Origin: Chryseobacterium tructae | Lineage (GTDB): Bacteria > Bacteroidota > Bacteroidia > Flavobacteriales > Weeksellaceae | Length of the DNA: 64,000 bases | Direction of reading: 5' to 3' | Assembly (NCBI RefSeq): GCF_030409875.1 | Contig: NZ_JAUFQR010000001.1 | Coordinates: forward strand, 3,410,001 to 3,474,000 | Shown here: positions 29,186-38,270 of the stretch, piece by piece | How the letters are laid out: each line of letters starts with the position of its first letter | How positions within the stretch are numbered: position 1 is the first letter of the stretch | The notes under the pieces: generated by a model | Told to the model about the DNA's origin: nothing | What the model saw: the letters and a program-made list of their open reading frames with translations, nothing else | Databases searched by the model: none | Made by a program: the position numbers and the translations under genes

Positions 29186-30205
29186 AAAAAAATATTAACA
29201 ATTTTAGTTTTATTATCATTAATGTTAATCTCTTGCCAATCTCCAATGAAAAAATACGAATGGTTGCCCACTGCTAATGCTCCGGAGCTTTACCCAACCT
29301 ATATCCATGATGGCCATTTTTATTTAGAAGATGGTAGTAGCGTTTATATTCCCACTGCTGCTGCAAATAACAATGGTTGGGGGAATTCTGGTTCTACCCA
29401 TTCACAAGGCGAAGACTTAAAAGCATTGCCCGTAAAAATGGATATTACCTGGGCATCCTTTAAAGAAAATAAATTCTATACAGGCAGCTGGGATATGCCT
29501 GTTGATACCCTAAAAAAACTTTTTGAAAAAGGAACTATTGATTGGCGCACTGGTAGAGCTTCAAATTATACTGAAATAATAGTAAACTGTGCACCAGGCG
29601 GTATAGTGGTGGTTTGGGTATATGGTGATGATCAACAAATAGAAGTGGCTCGTTTTCAAGCAAAAGAAACCCATATAGATATGAAAGTTCTGGTACCTGG
29701 TAACCCTGATGTATCTCAAAAAGAATATTTTGAAGTTTTGGGAAAATTAAAACCAGAATTTGAAGAAGAGTTTAAAAAGAAAGGCATTCAATATGATATT
29801 TGGGACATTTACAGGAAAAAATATAATTGGCGTGCAAAAACCGAAATCGAGGGACATCAATTAATGAACATAGGATTTAAAATGTTCAATGGTGAAGAAG
29901 AAACCATTTTTAATAAAAACATTGTTGAACCCATTAAAGAAAACCCTTTTAAGCCAAGAGCTGTCCCTAAAGTATTAAACTTCATTTTTGAAGACAATAA
30001 AAAGCTTCAAACTGTTTTTGAAGTCAAACCGTTTGACGAAGAAGAAATTATGGGCTTATTCAAACAGGCAGATCCTAAGCAGCCAATAGAGATAATTTTG
30101 CGTATGAAAGAAGATTTAAGTAATAGAAGTTTAATTTTTAAACAAGGCGATAAAGAGATTCCGATCAAAAAAGTAGATTTAGATAATACGTGGGAATATA
30201 AATAG
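29183..30205 (+). CDS. DUF2931-family lipoprotein, candidate immunity protein 2
   Basis: The 340-residue protein is paralogous to the product of 27946-28959. The SPII signal ends LMLISC. Shared blocks include KYEWLPTANAPELYPTYIH, NNGWGNSGSTHSQGED, ITWASFKENKFYTGSWDMP and CAPGGIVVVWV. The N-terminal two thirds diverge while the last about 50 residues are almost identical. The last 79 nt differ from copy 1 at one base, pointing to recent gene conversion or duplication. It is preceded by a lipase-tail scar rather than by an intact lipase, so it is probably an orphan immunity gene guarding against relatives' effectors (inference). Confidence 0.8.
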   Translation: MKKILTILVLLSLMLISCQSPMKKYEWLPTANAPELYPTYIHDGHFYLEDGSSVYIPTAAANNNGWGNSGSTHSQGEDLKALPVKMDITWASFKENKFYTGSWDMPVDTLKKLFEKGTIDWRTGRASNYTEIIVNCAPGGIVVVWVYGDDQQIEVARFQAKETHIDMKVLVPGNPDVSQKEYFEVLGKLKPEFEEEFKKKGIQYDIWDIYRKKYNWRAKTEIEGHQLMNIGFKMFNGEEETIFNKNIVEPIKENPFKPRAVPKVLNFIFEDNKKLQTVFEVKPFDEEEIMGLFKQADPKQPIEIILRMKEDLSNRSLIFKQGDKEIPIKKVDLDNTWEYK

Positions 30206-30226
30206 TGATAAAAGCAAATAATAATA

Positions 30227-30247
30227 TTCCATTGGCCTGTCAGATAT
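30227..30247 (+). pseudogene. Short lipase-derived scar downstream of DUF2931 copy 2 (scar C)
   Basis: 21 nt beginning TTCCATTGG match 27840-27860 of the lipase gene (the FHWSARY codons) at 19 of 21 positions. It shows that a further effector-tail unit once followed. Confidence 0.55.
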
Positions 30248-30265
30248 ATTAATAAAATATTTTAA

Positions 30266-31321
30266 ATGCAAACCTTCAACAAACATATCATCCGGGAAAA
30301 CGAAACTTTAAAAAGTATCGCAACACTCTATGATCTGTATGAAGGAGATTTGAAATTTTTTCATAACAACCATTGTGAAACCAAAGACATTATTTTAATT
30401 AATCTTAAAGAACAAAAAGAACTTTTTATTCCGAGAACTGCTGTACTTGATAGAAGTAAAGTTGTACATTTTAAACATGGGAACAAATTGATGTTTCATC
30501 CTGAAAATTCATTCTATGAATATGGAGTCAATATCAATATCGAAAATGGGGGTCATAAAAATGAATTAAAATATGAAGCATCTGTTCGTTGGTTAAAAAC
30601 AGAAAACAGGTTTCATTATTTTGAAATAGATCGTACTTCCGAATTTTTTATTAATGAAGAAGAAACCAATGATATAGCCGATATTTTGGCTTACAAAACC
30701 TCCAAAGTTTTATATCCGCTTTACATTTCTGTTGATGAAACCGGGAAATTCAATGCAATTGAAGATTCAGATGGCTATAAAGCAAGATGGGAGACTGTAA
30801 AAGAAGATGTTTATAAGGAATTTGAGGGCGAAATTGTAGACCTGTATTGTAATAAAATAGAAAATAGTATCAATGAGCCGGAATTATTAAGCCTGTATCT
30901 GAAAAATGATTATTTTCTAAGAACACTTTTCTTTGGAATCTATCAGTCTTTTGGGGATAATTATAAAATTCAGGGCTTAGAAACGTTTCCAATAACAGGT
31001 AATCCCAGAGAGCCTCAATACAAAATAGAGTTAGAAATTGATCCTCTTAAAGATGATTCTAATTTAATCAACATCGAAGGAAATGGAATTTTGCATGAAG
31101 AACGAAGCATTCAGGACTTCATCAATAACGTACCTTTTCCTTTTTTAATAGAAAAGGAACCAGAAATAAATACAGAAGGTTACTTTAGACTTCAGTCTTA
31201 TGTGAACGCCGAGACATCACTTCCGGAATTTTTGTATCTGGAATGTGAAATTCAATTGCAAAAACCGAAGAAAGTATCGGTTTTAATTAATGTTTTAGAA
31301 AACACCAAATCTACAAACTAA
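30266..31321 (+). CDS. LysM-like domain protein of T6SS/PAAR locus
   Basis: The 351-residue protein has no signal peptide. Its first about 55 residues (KHIIRENETLKSIATLYDL, DIILINLKEQKELFIP) form a LysM-like fold: an opening strand, ENETLKSIA helix, and a hydrophobic closing strand. The rest is acidic and unrecognised. Cytoplasmic LysM-containing proteins recur beside PAAR-like DUF4280 genes in Bacteroidota and may act as chaperones or adaptors that load cargo onto the spike. It is 6 nt upstream of the DUF4280 gene, so cotranslation is likely. Confidence 0.65.
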   Translation: MQTFNKHIIRENETLKSIATLYDLYEGDLKFFHNNHCETKDIILINLKEQKELFIPRTAVLDRSKVVHFKHGNKLMFHPENSFYEYGVNINIENGGHKNELKYEASVRWLKTENRFHYFEIDRTSEFFINEEETNDIADILAYKTSKVLYPLYISVDETGKFNAIEDSDGYKARWETVKEDVYKEFEGEIVDLYCNKIENSINEPELLSLYLKNDYFLRTLFFGIYQSFGDNYKIQGLETFPITGNPREPQYKIELEIDPLKDDSNLINIEGNGILHEERSIQDFINNVPFPFLIEKEPEINTEGYFRLQSYVNAETSLPEFLYLECEIQLQKPKKVSVLINVLENTKSTN

Positions 31322-31326
31322 GAAAA

Positions 31327-31818
31327 ATGTCTGAAAAACATATCGTTGTTCAAGGAGCTCTGTGCAAATGCCAGTTTGGACAAGTTCCCGACAAACTAAA
31401 AGTACTTTCTCATACCAAAGAATATGCGAATGATAAAGAGGCATCCAAGAAACTAATTGTCACTACCAAAGAGATTGGAGGTGCCACTTTAGAAAAAAAC
31501 ACTTTTGGAAACTGTCCGAAAATGGGAAATCCCCCCCCACCCTGCAAACCCATGATTACAGAATGGCAGAATTTTTACGAAGGTGTTATATTAAGTAATG
31601 GTGGAAATATTATTCTGGAAGACAGCAAAGCCGTTTGTGCCATTGCAGGAACCGCTTGTATAAATATTATAGATCATGGGCAGCGGGCAGAAGCCAGCCA
31701 GCAGAATTTTGAAAATGCAGATAAAGATGTACAGCAGCAGATCAATCCATTGGTGAATCCTGAAGAAATGTACAATAAGCAACCCATCAACGAAGGCATT
31801 ATAACACAAACTGAATGA
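31327..31818 (+). CDS. DUF4280 PAAR-like spike tip protein
   Basis: The 163-residue protein starts HIVVQGALCKCQFGQVPDKL and has CPKMGNPPPPCKP, SNGGNIILEDSKAVCAIAGT, and INIIDHGQ. This is the DUF4280 pattern with PAAR-like conserved Cys residues that may bind metal. PAAR proteins sharpen the VgrG spike and link it to effectors. The gene stands directly before the large candidate effector (1 nt gap), so it is likely the tip that delivers that protein. Confidence 0.8.
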   Translation: MSEKHIVVQGALCKCQFGQVPDKLKVLSHTKEYANDKEASKKLIVTTKEIGGATLEKNTFGNCPKMGNPPPPCKPMITEWQNFYEGVILSNGGNIILEDSKAVCAIAGTACINIIDHGQRAEASQQNFENADKDVQQQINPLVNPEEMYNKQPINEGIITQTE

Positions 31819-31819
31819 T

Positions 31820-34007
31820 ATGGCAAAAGGAGTAAAAAGTTTAATAATGACGAAAGGTCATTATTTTTGATAAATCATCTATAGTAGCCAAAAGTATGGT
31901 CATTACTCCCGATGAAAAGGCAGTGATTGAAGTGAAAGAGTGGCTTCCGGGTACTACAGCACAAGACAAAACAAAAAACTTAACATGGTTCTTATTTGAT
32001 GCTAAAAAAAAGCTGATTAGAAAAGAAGCAGGCATAACTTATGGTATCACGATTCCTAAAAATCTTTGTGGTTCATATACCTATTACATTGATGCGAGCC
32101 TTTCAGGAAAGTCAGAATTTAAATCAGGCATTTATATAAGAGGAAGATGCGACCAGAAAATTAAGACCAGCAAATGGTGTACACAAAATGATGGAGCCGA
32201 TGTGCGAAAAACATATACTTTTTCTTATGGACACATTATTCATCTGAACTTGGAAACCGAAGGAATGAATGGAGATAGTGTCTATGTAGATATTTTCCGG
32301 CGCGTAAAAGGAGGTGGTGGAACAAAAGATGACCAGCACATCCATACTTATACAGACGTAAAGGTGATAGACGGAGAAATAAATCTGCAAATAGGAAATA
32401 CCTATCTATGGCACGCAAGAATAGGAAAGCCGGGAAGTCAGGAAGAATTTTATGTGAAAGTAAAAGCAGGCGGAAAATATATAACAGATGGTAAAGATGA
32501 TATACATGCCCGTTTTTTAAGAATAAAAAATACCATCGTAAGCAAAGCGATAGAACCTTCCCAATCTAATACTCCTGCAAAAGTAGGAGACACGAATAAA
32601 AGCATATCTTCAATAGGTCTTATTTCTTTGGAAAAAATTGCGGTAAACACAACTTATGATGTATGTAATGATGAACTAAATAATTTTAGTGATTTTAAGA
32701 ATTTCTGGATATTAGAAGATAAAGGCAATTATTATCATTGGCTTAAAAAAAGAACAAATCCATTAGACACAGCCAAACCAAATCCCATACCTGTTACGAT
32801 TACGAGTTTAGATAAATTTATTTTTTATGCCACCTTCAAAGCCATTTTCCCAATTGATAATTTGAGCATACGAGCTAAGGATAAGGCCAATAAATATGTT
32901 TTTCAATCTGTTCCCATAACTAAACAAACAAAAGGACAGGAATTTGTAGTGAAATTTGCAAGTGATAATGCTCCTTATGCAAATACAGTAGAATATTTTT
33001 CAAATTTTGCCCTAACTTTTGAATGTTCAATAGATGGAAAATCCTGGATATCTTGTGGAAACTCACAATTTTGTTTGTATATCACTCATGGTAACCCGGG
33101 ATATTCTCTCCTATCCGGATATTTTCCTGATCCAATTGAAGGAATGGATATTACGAACGCTAAAACTGGAAAAAAAACAATTCTAGAAACAATGTTATAT
33201 ATTGGTTGTAGATATTCTAAAGGGGCAAAAACAGATGATGGAATTATTGAAGGAATCTTTAAACATATTGCAACAAAAAATGTAAGAAGAGTTAGAAATA
33301 ATATTTCCCCTATGGGATATTGGAGAAATACAAGTAGCCTACATGATTCTAAGATGCCTTTCAGAAATGGAAGAGTTTTATTAAAAACAGGAGAAGCACG
33401 CTGTGGAGAATGGACTAGTTTTTTAAGAGATATTTGTAGAATTCAATCCGATGTTTTATTCCCAAGTGGTGTTTTTTCAGATTTTGTTATTTTTCCTGGG
33501 CTTTCAGATTATGTTTATGATGCAGGGAAAAACTTTCCAGTTGATATAAATAAAAGAAAAAGAGGAATTTTAACTTCAAATGATTTCAATGCTTGTTTTT
33601 TAGTGAGAAATTGGACATCTATAGCAGGTAAAGCGCCTATAGATAATGGCGGTAGCGCCCAAGATACATCAAACGAGCCATTAAATATGTTTTGGGATCA
33701 TGTTTTTTTAAAATATAAAAATCAATATTTTGACCCATCTTATGGTCTTCATGATAAAACAATTTTTGCAGATGATAAAGCATTATTAGCATCTTATTCA
33801 AAAAAAGCCTTGTCAGGAGTTTTATATGTGAACAACAATTCTAAAAATACTTTGATAGATGCAATTGTCTATAGACCAAAAGCTGGAGAGTTTTTGGATC
33901 CTTTAAATCCCTATTCTTTAGGTCATCCGCCTAAACAGAAACTTAGATATTCAGTAATAAATTCAAAAATGGAAAACATATTATTTCCAAAAATAATTAT
34001 ATCATGA
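31820..34007 (+). CDS. Candidate T6SS effector with C-terminal transglutaminase-like Cys-His-Asp domain, frameshifted
   Basis: The first 15 codons from ATG 31820 (MAKGVKSLIMTKGHY) run into a stop because of a five-T tract at 31864-31868. Removing one T (or adding two) joins them to the 703-residue frame as HYFDKSSIVAKSMVITP. The N-terminal about 350 residues are strand-rich with several Cys and no recognised family. In the C-terminal third, numbering from the Met at 31896, RCGEWTSFLRDI (Cys503), WDHVFLKYKNQYF (His602) and YFDPSYG (Asp613) resemble the Cys-His-Asp core of transglutaminase-like peptidases and amidases. No signal peptide. The preceding gene is a PAAR-like tip and the next genes encode exported proteins, so an effector with several immunity proteins is the favoured reading. 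The enzymatic class is inferred from motifs only. Confidence 0.7.
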
Positions 34008-35005
34008 AACTACTTTCAATTTTAACTATTATAATAAGTTTTGCGACTTGTGGTGCATGTCAAAAAACAACAAATAATCCTAACATTAAATCTCAAAACA
34101 TGAATATCAATTATTCTGAATCTAAAAAGATTTATTCTAAAAAAATTAAAGAAGATTTAACCATTGAATTTTTTAGAAAAGAAAGTAACCAAGATTTTAT
34201 ATGGGAGCTTTACATAATTACTCCTAAGAAAAAAGAAAATATAAAAAAAATATTAATAAAGAAGGATGAAATAAAAAAATCATCAGGATTTGCACATGGA
34301 ATAAGAGAAGGTTATCAAGAAAAATTAAATGTTTTAGATGCTTTATTAAATGATTCACAAAATGAACTCATCGTGCTTTTTGATAAGTTTGGACAAATTG
34401 ATATTCATATTTTTAAATTAAATATTGATTTTAACAGTAATCAGTTTGAAAATACTATACACATTAAAAATTACACTTTTCTTCCTATGGATACTCAATT
34501 GAAGGGTGAGAAATTTCAAGACTTTAAATTGGAAAATGGCACCTATCACTTGCTATTGTTACCTGAATCCAATTATAACACATACTTGTTTTATGATATT
34601 AATAATGATGCAGTAAAGGAATTAATTTTTAATGTTTCCGATTCTCAAAAAAATGCTGTTTCCATAAAAGAAGATAGTCAAAGTCCTATCATTCATGCAA
34701 ATTATAATACCAAGAATATTGTGGAAGGAATTTTAAAAGATGTAGTTCAAAAATCACCTTTCAAAAACAATACCTTTAATTATCACTATAATATTGAAAA
34801 TATATGGTCGAAAAAAAGTTATGAAGAAAGTAAACAACATTTGGGAAATCAATTCTTTTTTATCGATATAAATGGTAAAGCAAAAATTATGATGTATGAT
34901 GGTGCAAGAAGTTGGTATATAAGTGATTATAATTATTTACTGTATAAAGATAAAAATGCAAAAAACATAGATAATATTATAGAAAAAATTAAATTAAGCC
35001 CATAA
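34004..35005 (+). CDS. Exported candidate immunity protein, Imm-like copy 1
   Basis: The ATG overlaps the stop of the large effector gene by 4 nt (translational coupling). The 333-residue protein has a signal peptide with a possible lipobox around FATCGAC. Central blocks LIVLFDKFGQIDIHIF and PMDTQLKGEKFQDFKL recur in the next gene, so the two are paralogues. No family was recognised. Position, export signal and coupling make it the likely cognate immunity protein of the upstream effector (inference). A truncated copy of its first about 75 codons lies at 37175. Confidence 0.7.
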   Translation: MKLLSILTIIISFATCGACQKTTNNPNIKSQNMNINYSESKKIYSKKIKEDLTIEFFRKESNQDFIWELYIITPKKKENIKKILIKKDEIKKSSGFAHGIREGYQEKLNVLDALLNDSQNELIVLFDKFGQIDIHIFKLNIDFNSNQFENTIHIKNYTFLPMDTQLKGEKFQDFKLENGTYHLLLLPESNYNTYLFYDINNDAVKELIFNVSDSQKNAVSIKEDSQSPIIHANYNTKNIVEGILKDVVQKSPFKNNTFNYHYNIENIWSKKSYEESKQHLGNQFFFIDINGKAKIMMYDGARSWYISDYNYLLYKDKNAKNIDNIIEKIKLSP

Positions 35006-35051
35006 AGATTGGCTTTACATCTTCATTGATTTTAAATAATAAAAAACAATT

Positions 35052-35888
35052 ATGAAAAAAATACTTTTCTTAGTATTCATTTTTTTGGTAATACTCGTTT
35101 CAACCAAAATATTGTTTTTCCCAATGAAGACCAAGACGAAATCAGATATAAATGCAAACACTGAATTAATTTTTTCAAAAGAATTGGACAAACAAATGTC
35201 TGTAGAATGCTATGTAAATAGTGATAATGATTTTTACTATTGGGAATTTAATAGAAAAGGCAAAGAAAATAAGACGATTGATAAGCTTAAAATTAGTAAA
35301 CTTAAATTGGGAGAATATAGCCGATATGCTAACAGACCAAAATTTTATAACCGATTTAGAATTCTTTCTGTTTTTAAGGATGCAGATAATTTGGTATTTC
35401 TTATTGATAAATTCGGACAGGTTGATGTGCATATATATTCACTGATAGAAAAGAACTCTAAAACAATTATTCCAGTGAAAAAATATAAATTATCCCCAAT
35501 GGATGTAGTATTATTAGGTGAGGATTTTCAAGATGTAAAAATTGTTGACAACACTATTTATACACTTTCTGTATATCTACGAGGAGGAGGTTCAATGTAT
35601 TATTTCTCGAAAGTAGATCTTAATAATAAAAAAGTTATGGAAGGCTTTGTAAATGTTTCTACAGAAGATTTTGTAACCAATCCAAATAATGAAACCAAAC
35701 CGATTGTTCAATTAGAAGATGGTAACTATAAAGAAACTGGGTCTGACTTTAAATTTTCTTTATTTAATAACAATCAAATAAAAATTGAGGAAAATAAAGT
35801 AAAGTCATTTGTGACAAAAATAGATTTCAAACCTCCACACATTGATAAAAATGAAGATGTTAATAAAATCATAGAATATCTACCTTAA
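35052..35888 (+). CDS. Exported or membrane-anchored candidate immunity protein, copy 2
   Basis: The 278-residue protein has an N-terminal hydrophobic segment (residues about 4-22, ILFLVFIFLVILVSTKILFF) without a Cys lipobox, so it is a membrane-anchored or secreted variant. LVFLIDKFGQVDVHIY and PMDVVLLGEDFQDVKI match the Imm-like protein 46 nt upstream. A 29-nt copy of its 3' end is found at 37017-37045, showing that this gene took part in local duplication. No known family was recognised. Confidence 0.65.
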   Translation: MKKILFLVFIFLVILVSTKILFFPMKTKTKSDINANTELIFSKELDKQMSVECYVNSDNDFYYWEFNRKGKENKTIDKLKISKLKLGEYSRYANRPKFYNRFRILSVFKDADNLVFLIDKFGQVDVHIYSLIEKNSKTIIPVKKYKLSPMDVVLLGEDFQDVKIVDNTIYTLSVYLRGGGSMYYFSKVDLNNKKVMEGFVNVSTEDFVTNPNNETKPIVQLEDGNYKETGSDFKFSLFNNNQIKIEENKVKSFVTKIDFKPPHIDKNEDVNKIIEYLP

Positions 35889-35901
35889 AAGGGATGGGAA
35901 A

Positions 35902-36977
35902 ATGAAAACAATAATCAAAATATCAGTGCTGATAATTTTATCTTCTTGTTTTGGACAGGAGAAAAAAAATAGTGTTATGGAGATATTGTATAGCAACAAG
36001 ACCAATAAGTTCGAGTTAAGGCTGGAATACAAAAATTCTAATTCAAAAAACTATTGGTATTTAAAGGCAATTAATTCAAAAAATGATACTTTATTGCTGG
36101 ATAGTTTTGAGTTAAATGATGAACCTAAAAATGCCGTTTTTCATAAATATGGGGATATCAGAAAGCAGATGATGGTTGGAGATTATACTTTGGAAAATGA
36201 TATTTTTTATATTGTTCTCTATAAAAATTCAAATGTTTTTCTTCAAGAAAGTAAAATTAATGGTAATAATGTTGATAAAAAGGAATATAAAATAGGTGAA
36301 GATAAGAGAGGGAGTTATGAAAATTTTGGTGATCCTACTTTCAAAGCTGAAATAAAAAACATAGACAATCAATTTTTTATATCCTCCCAATATTGCCCAC
36401 TCATAAAATTCCAAAAGCAAACAAAAGAACTTAATAAAATTATATTTTTTGACACAACAACTTCAAATTATATAGATTCTTTTGCAGAGAAGAATAACTT
36501 TAAATACAATGAAAAATTCATAAAAACAGTTATTCTTCCCAATAATTTAAAACCAATATTTTCAGAATATATAAAAAATCCGAAAGGTAGTACAGAAAAT
36601 CATCTCAGTATATTCAGAGAATTAAAATATTCAGAAAAGTACAGTTATTCTTTATTTCAAATAGAAGATCTTAATATGGATAATGCCAATTTAAGAAATG
36701 AAGAAATATCTGATTTTATGCTATTCAGCAATATTGATATTAAAGACAATGAACAAGTAAAGAATGCAATTTCGTATGTATTAGATTCTTATAATAGTTC
36801 GACCAATAAATTCATCAAAGATTATTTGGGATATCTAAAGAGAATAGAAAAGAGGAAGTGTTTTGTTTTTTTTACAAAGATGTTTCCGATAAAATTAATA
36901 TTATCAGGTACAACAAGGATAACTCATATTGGATGTTAGGTAATTATAAAGAAGAAAAACTTGTTCAGAAAAATTAA
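35902..36977 (+). CDS. Exported candidate immunity lipoprotein, copy 3, C-terminal frameshift
   Basis: An SPII signal (ILSSC) directs about 350 residues to the periplasm. The N-terminal LRLEYKNSNSKNYWYLKA is loosely like the YWEF and FIWELYI segments of the two preceding proteins, so it may belong to the same fold. The frame as given ends at 36939 with an unlikely tail. One extra T in the eight-T run at 36866-36873 changes it to FYKDVSDKINIIRYNKDNSY and a stop at 36975-36977, with aromatic spacing like that of the copy 1 C-terminus (KIMMYDGARSWYI). The corrected reading is preferred. Confidence 0.55.
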
Positions 36978-37016
36978 TTGATATTAAACATTTAGATGTT
37001 TGGTATAGGGAATCTC

Positions 37017-37045
37017 AATCATAGAATACCTACCTTAAAAGAGAC
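37017..37045 (+). pseudogene. Remnant of immunity copy 2 3' end
   Basis: ATCATAGAATACCTACC followed by TTAAAAGAGA copies 35868-35895 (ATCATAGAATATCTACC, TTAAAAGGGA), the last codons and stop of the copy 2 gene, with two differences. Confidence 0.6.
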
Positions 37046-37076
37046 TTATTACCTTGTTTTTGTTTTTTGAATATAT

Positions 37077-37174
37077 TAAATCCACATTCTTTAGGTTACT
37101 CATCTAAGCAAAATTAGATATTCAATAATAAATTCAATACTGGAAAACATATTATTTTCAAACATAGCTATATC
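37077..37174 (+). pseudogene. Remnant of the large effector 3' end
   Basis: About 98 nt aligning with 33904-34003, the last codons of the large effector: TAAATCC, TTCTTTAGGT, TAGATATTCA, AATAAATTCA, TGGAAAACATATTATTT and ATATCATGAAACT match in order, with scattered substitutions that break the frame. Confidence 0.7.
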
Positions 37175-37408
37175 ATGAAACTATTTTCAATTTTGATAAC
37201 TATAATCAGTTTTATGATTTGCAATGCATATCAAAAGACCATAAATAATTCTGGCATTAAATCTCAAAACATGAATATCAATTATTCTGAATCTAAAAAG
37301 ATCTATTCTAAAAAAATTAAAGAAGATTTAACCGTTGAATTTTTTAGAATAAAAAGTAACAAAGATTTTATATGGGAGTTCTACATCTTTTTATTTCATG
37401 AAAGATGA
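37175..37408 (+). pseudogene. Truncated copy of immunity copy 1 (N-terminal 70 codons)
   Basis: The 77-residue frame is nearly identical to the product of 34004 for its first about 70 residues, including the stretch KSQNMNINYSESKKIYSKK, then leaves homology after DFIWEFYI and stops. It is preceded by the matching effector tail, so effector end and immunity head were copied together. It could still be translated and exported, but it lacks most of the domain. Confidence 0.7.
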
Positions 37409-37477
37409 TATCAATAAAGCAAATGGTTTTAATGAATATTTGAATAGTAAATAAGCGTAATATCTATAGTAAATCTT

Positions 37478-37876
37478 ATGAATATATATAGACTTTTAAT
37501 TCTTATCTTCTTGCCATTCTTATTTATAAATGGCAATAGGCAAACGAAGCTTGAAGGTAAAACCTATGTTGCAGAAATTGGTGCTACTTGTAAGGATGGG
37601 ATTGGAATGATATACACATCCAGAATTCTAAAATTTGATAAAAATACAGTAACAAGCTCTTACAAAGTTGTTGCTTCTGTTTCCAAAGAAAGGAAAAACA
37701 CATACGAACAGATGTATGACAATTTAACCAAAGTCTATAAATGGAAAATTGAAAAAAATGTTTTGATATTTGAAAATTGTAAAGAATTTGGTACGTTGAA
37801 AATTCAAAATTCAAAAATAATTGGGTATGACAATGATTGGATGAAAGCTATTGAATTTAAAGAACAAACCAAATAA
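37478..37876 (+). CDS. Small exported protein in effector island
   Basis: The 132-residue protein has a signal peptide (YRLLILIFLPFLFINGN). The mature part alternates Lys/Tyr-rich strands, for example GKTYVAEIGATCKDGIG and TLKIQNSKIIGYDNDW, suggesting a small beta-barrel like a lipocalin or other immunity-type fold. No family recognised. The next gene starts 10 nt later, so the two are likely cotranscribed. An immunity role is only suggested by the neighbourhood. Confidence 0.55.
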   Translation: MNIYRLLILIFLPFLFINGNRQTKLEGKTYVAEIGATCKDGIGMIYTSRILKFDKNTVTSSYKVVASVSKERKNTYEQMYDNLTKVYKWKIEKNVLIFENCKEFGTLKIQNSKIIGYDNDWMKAIEFKEQTK

Positions 37877-37886
37877 AAAATTAACA

Positions 37887-38270
37887 ATGAAAACTTTTCT
37901 TACGATTTTTAGCATTTTGATGTTGAGTATCTATTGCAAATCTCAAGCAATTAAGAAACCTGTTAATGGCTTTTATTTTAAAAATTCAAAAGAATTTACG
38001 AATAAAGGAAACATGATTTGGAATAAACAAGGAGACTTTGCAGTAATAAAATTAGGATATTGGCGAGGTGATTGTTGTGGAGGGGTAGCTATGGCTGAAC
38101 AAGTTACTGGCAAAATCAATAAGGACACAGTATTTTACAACAAAAATTATAAGCGAGACCCTAATTGTGATAGTAAAATTGGACTCTGTGGAAACGCAAT
38201 TGATTTTGTTATCGATATCAAAAGATACCCTAATTACAGAAAATTAATTTTTAAAGAAATTGTAAAATGA
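37887..38270 (+). CDS. Small exported Cys-containing protein in effector island
   Basis: The 127-residue protein starts at ATG 37887 (MKTFLTIFSILMLSIYCKSQ, signal peptide with a possible lipobox at SIYC). The mature domain has YWRGDCCGGVAMAEQ and DPNCDSKIGLCGN, giving four or more Cys residues likely paired in the periplasm. The longer frame starting upstream overlaps the previous gene and was rejected. No family recognised. It is the last substantial gene of the island; a 30-codon frame at 38267-38359 overlaps its stop and looks like debris. Confidence 0.6.
   Translation: MKTFLTIFSILMLSIYCKSQAIKKPVNGFYFKNSKEFTNKGNMIWNKQGDFAVIKLGYWRGDCCGGVAMAEQVTGKINKDTVFYNKNYKRDPNCDSKIGLCGNAIDFVIDIKRYPNYRKLIFKEIVK

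Noticed and set aside
31864..31868. Programmed frameshift in the large effector
   Set aside because: No slippery heptamer or downstream structure is apparent, and single-base indels are common throughout this window.
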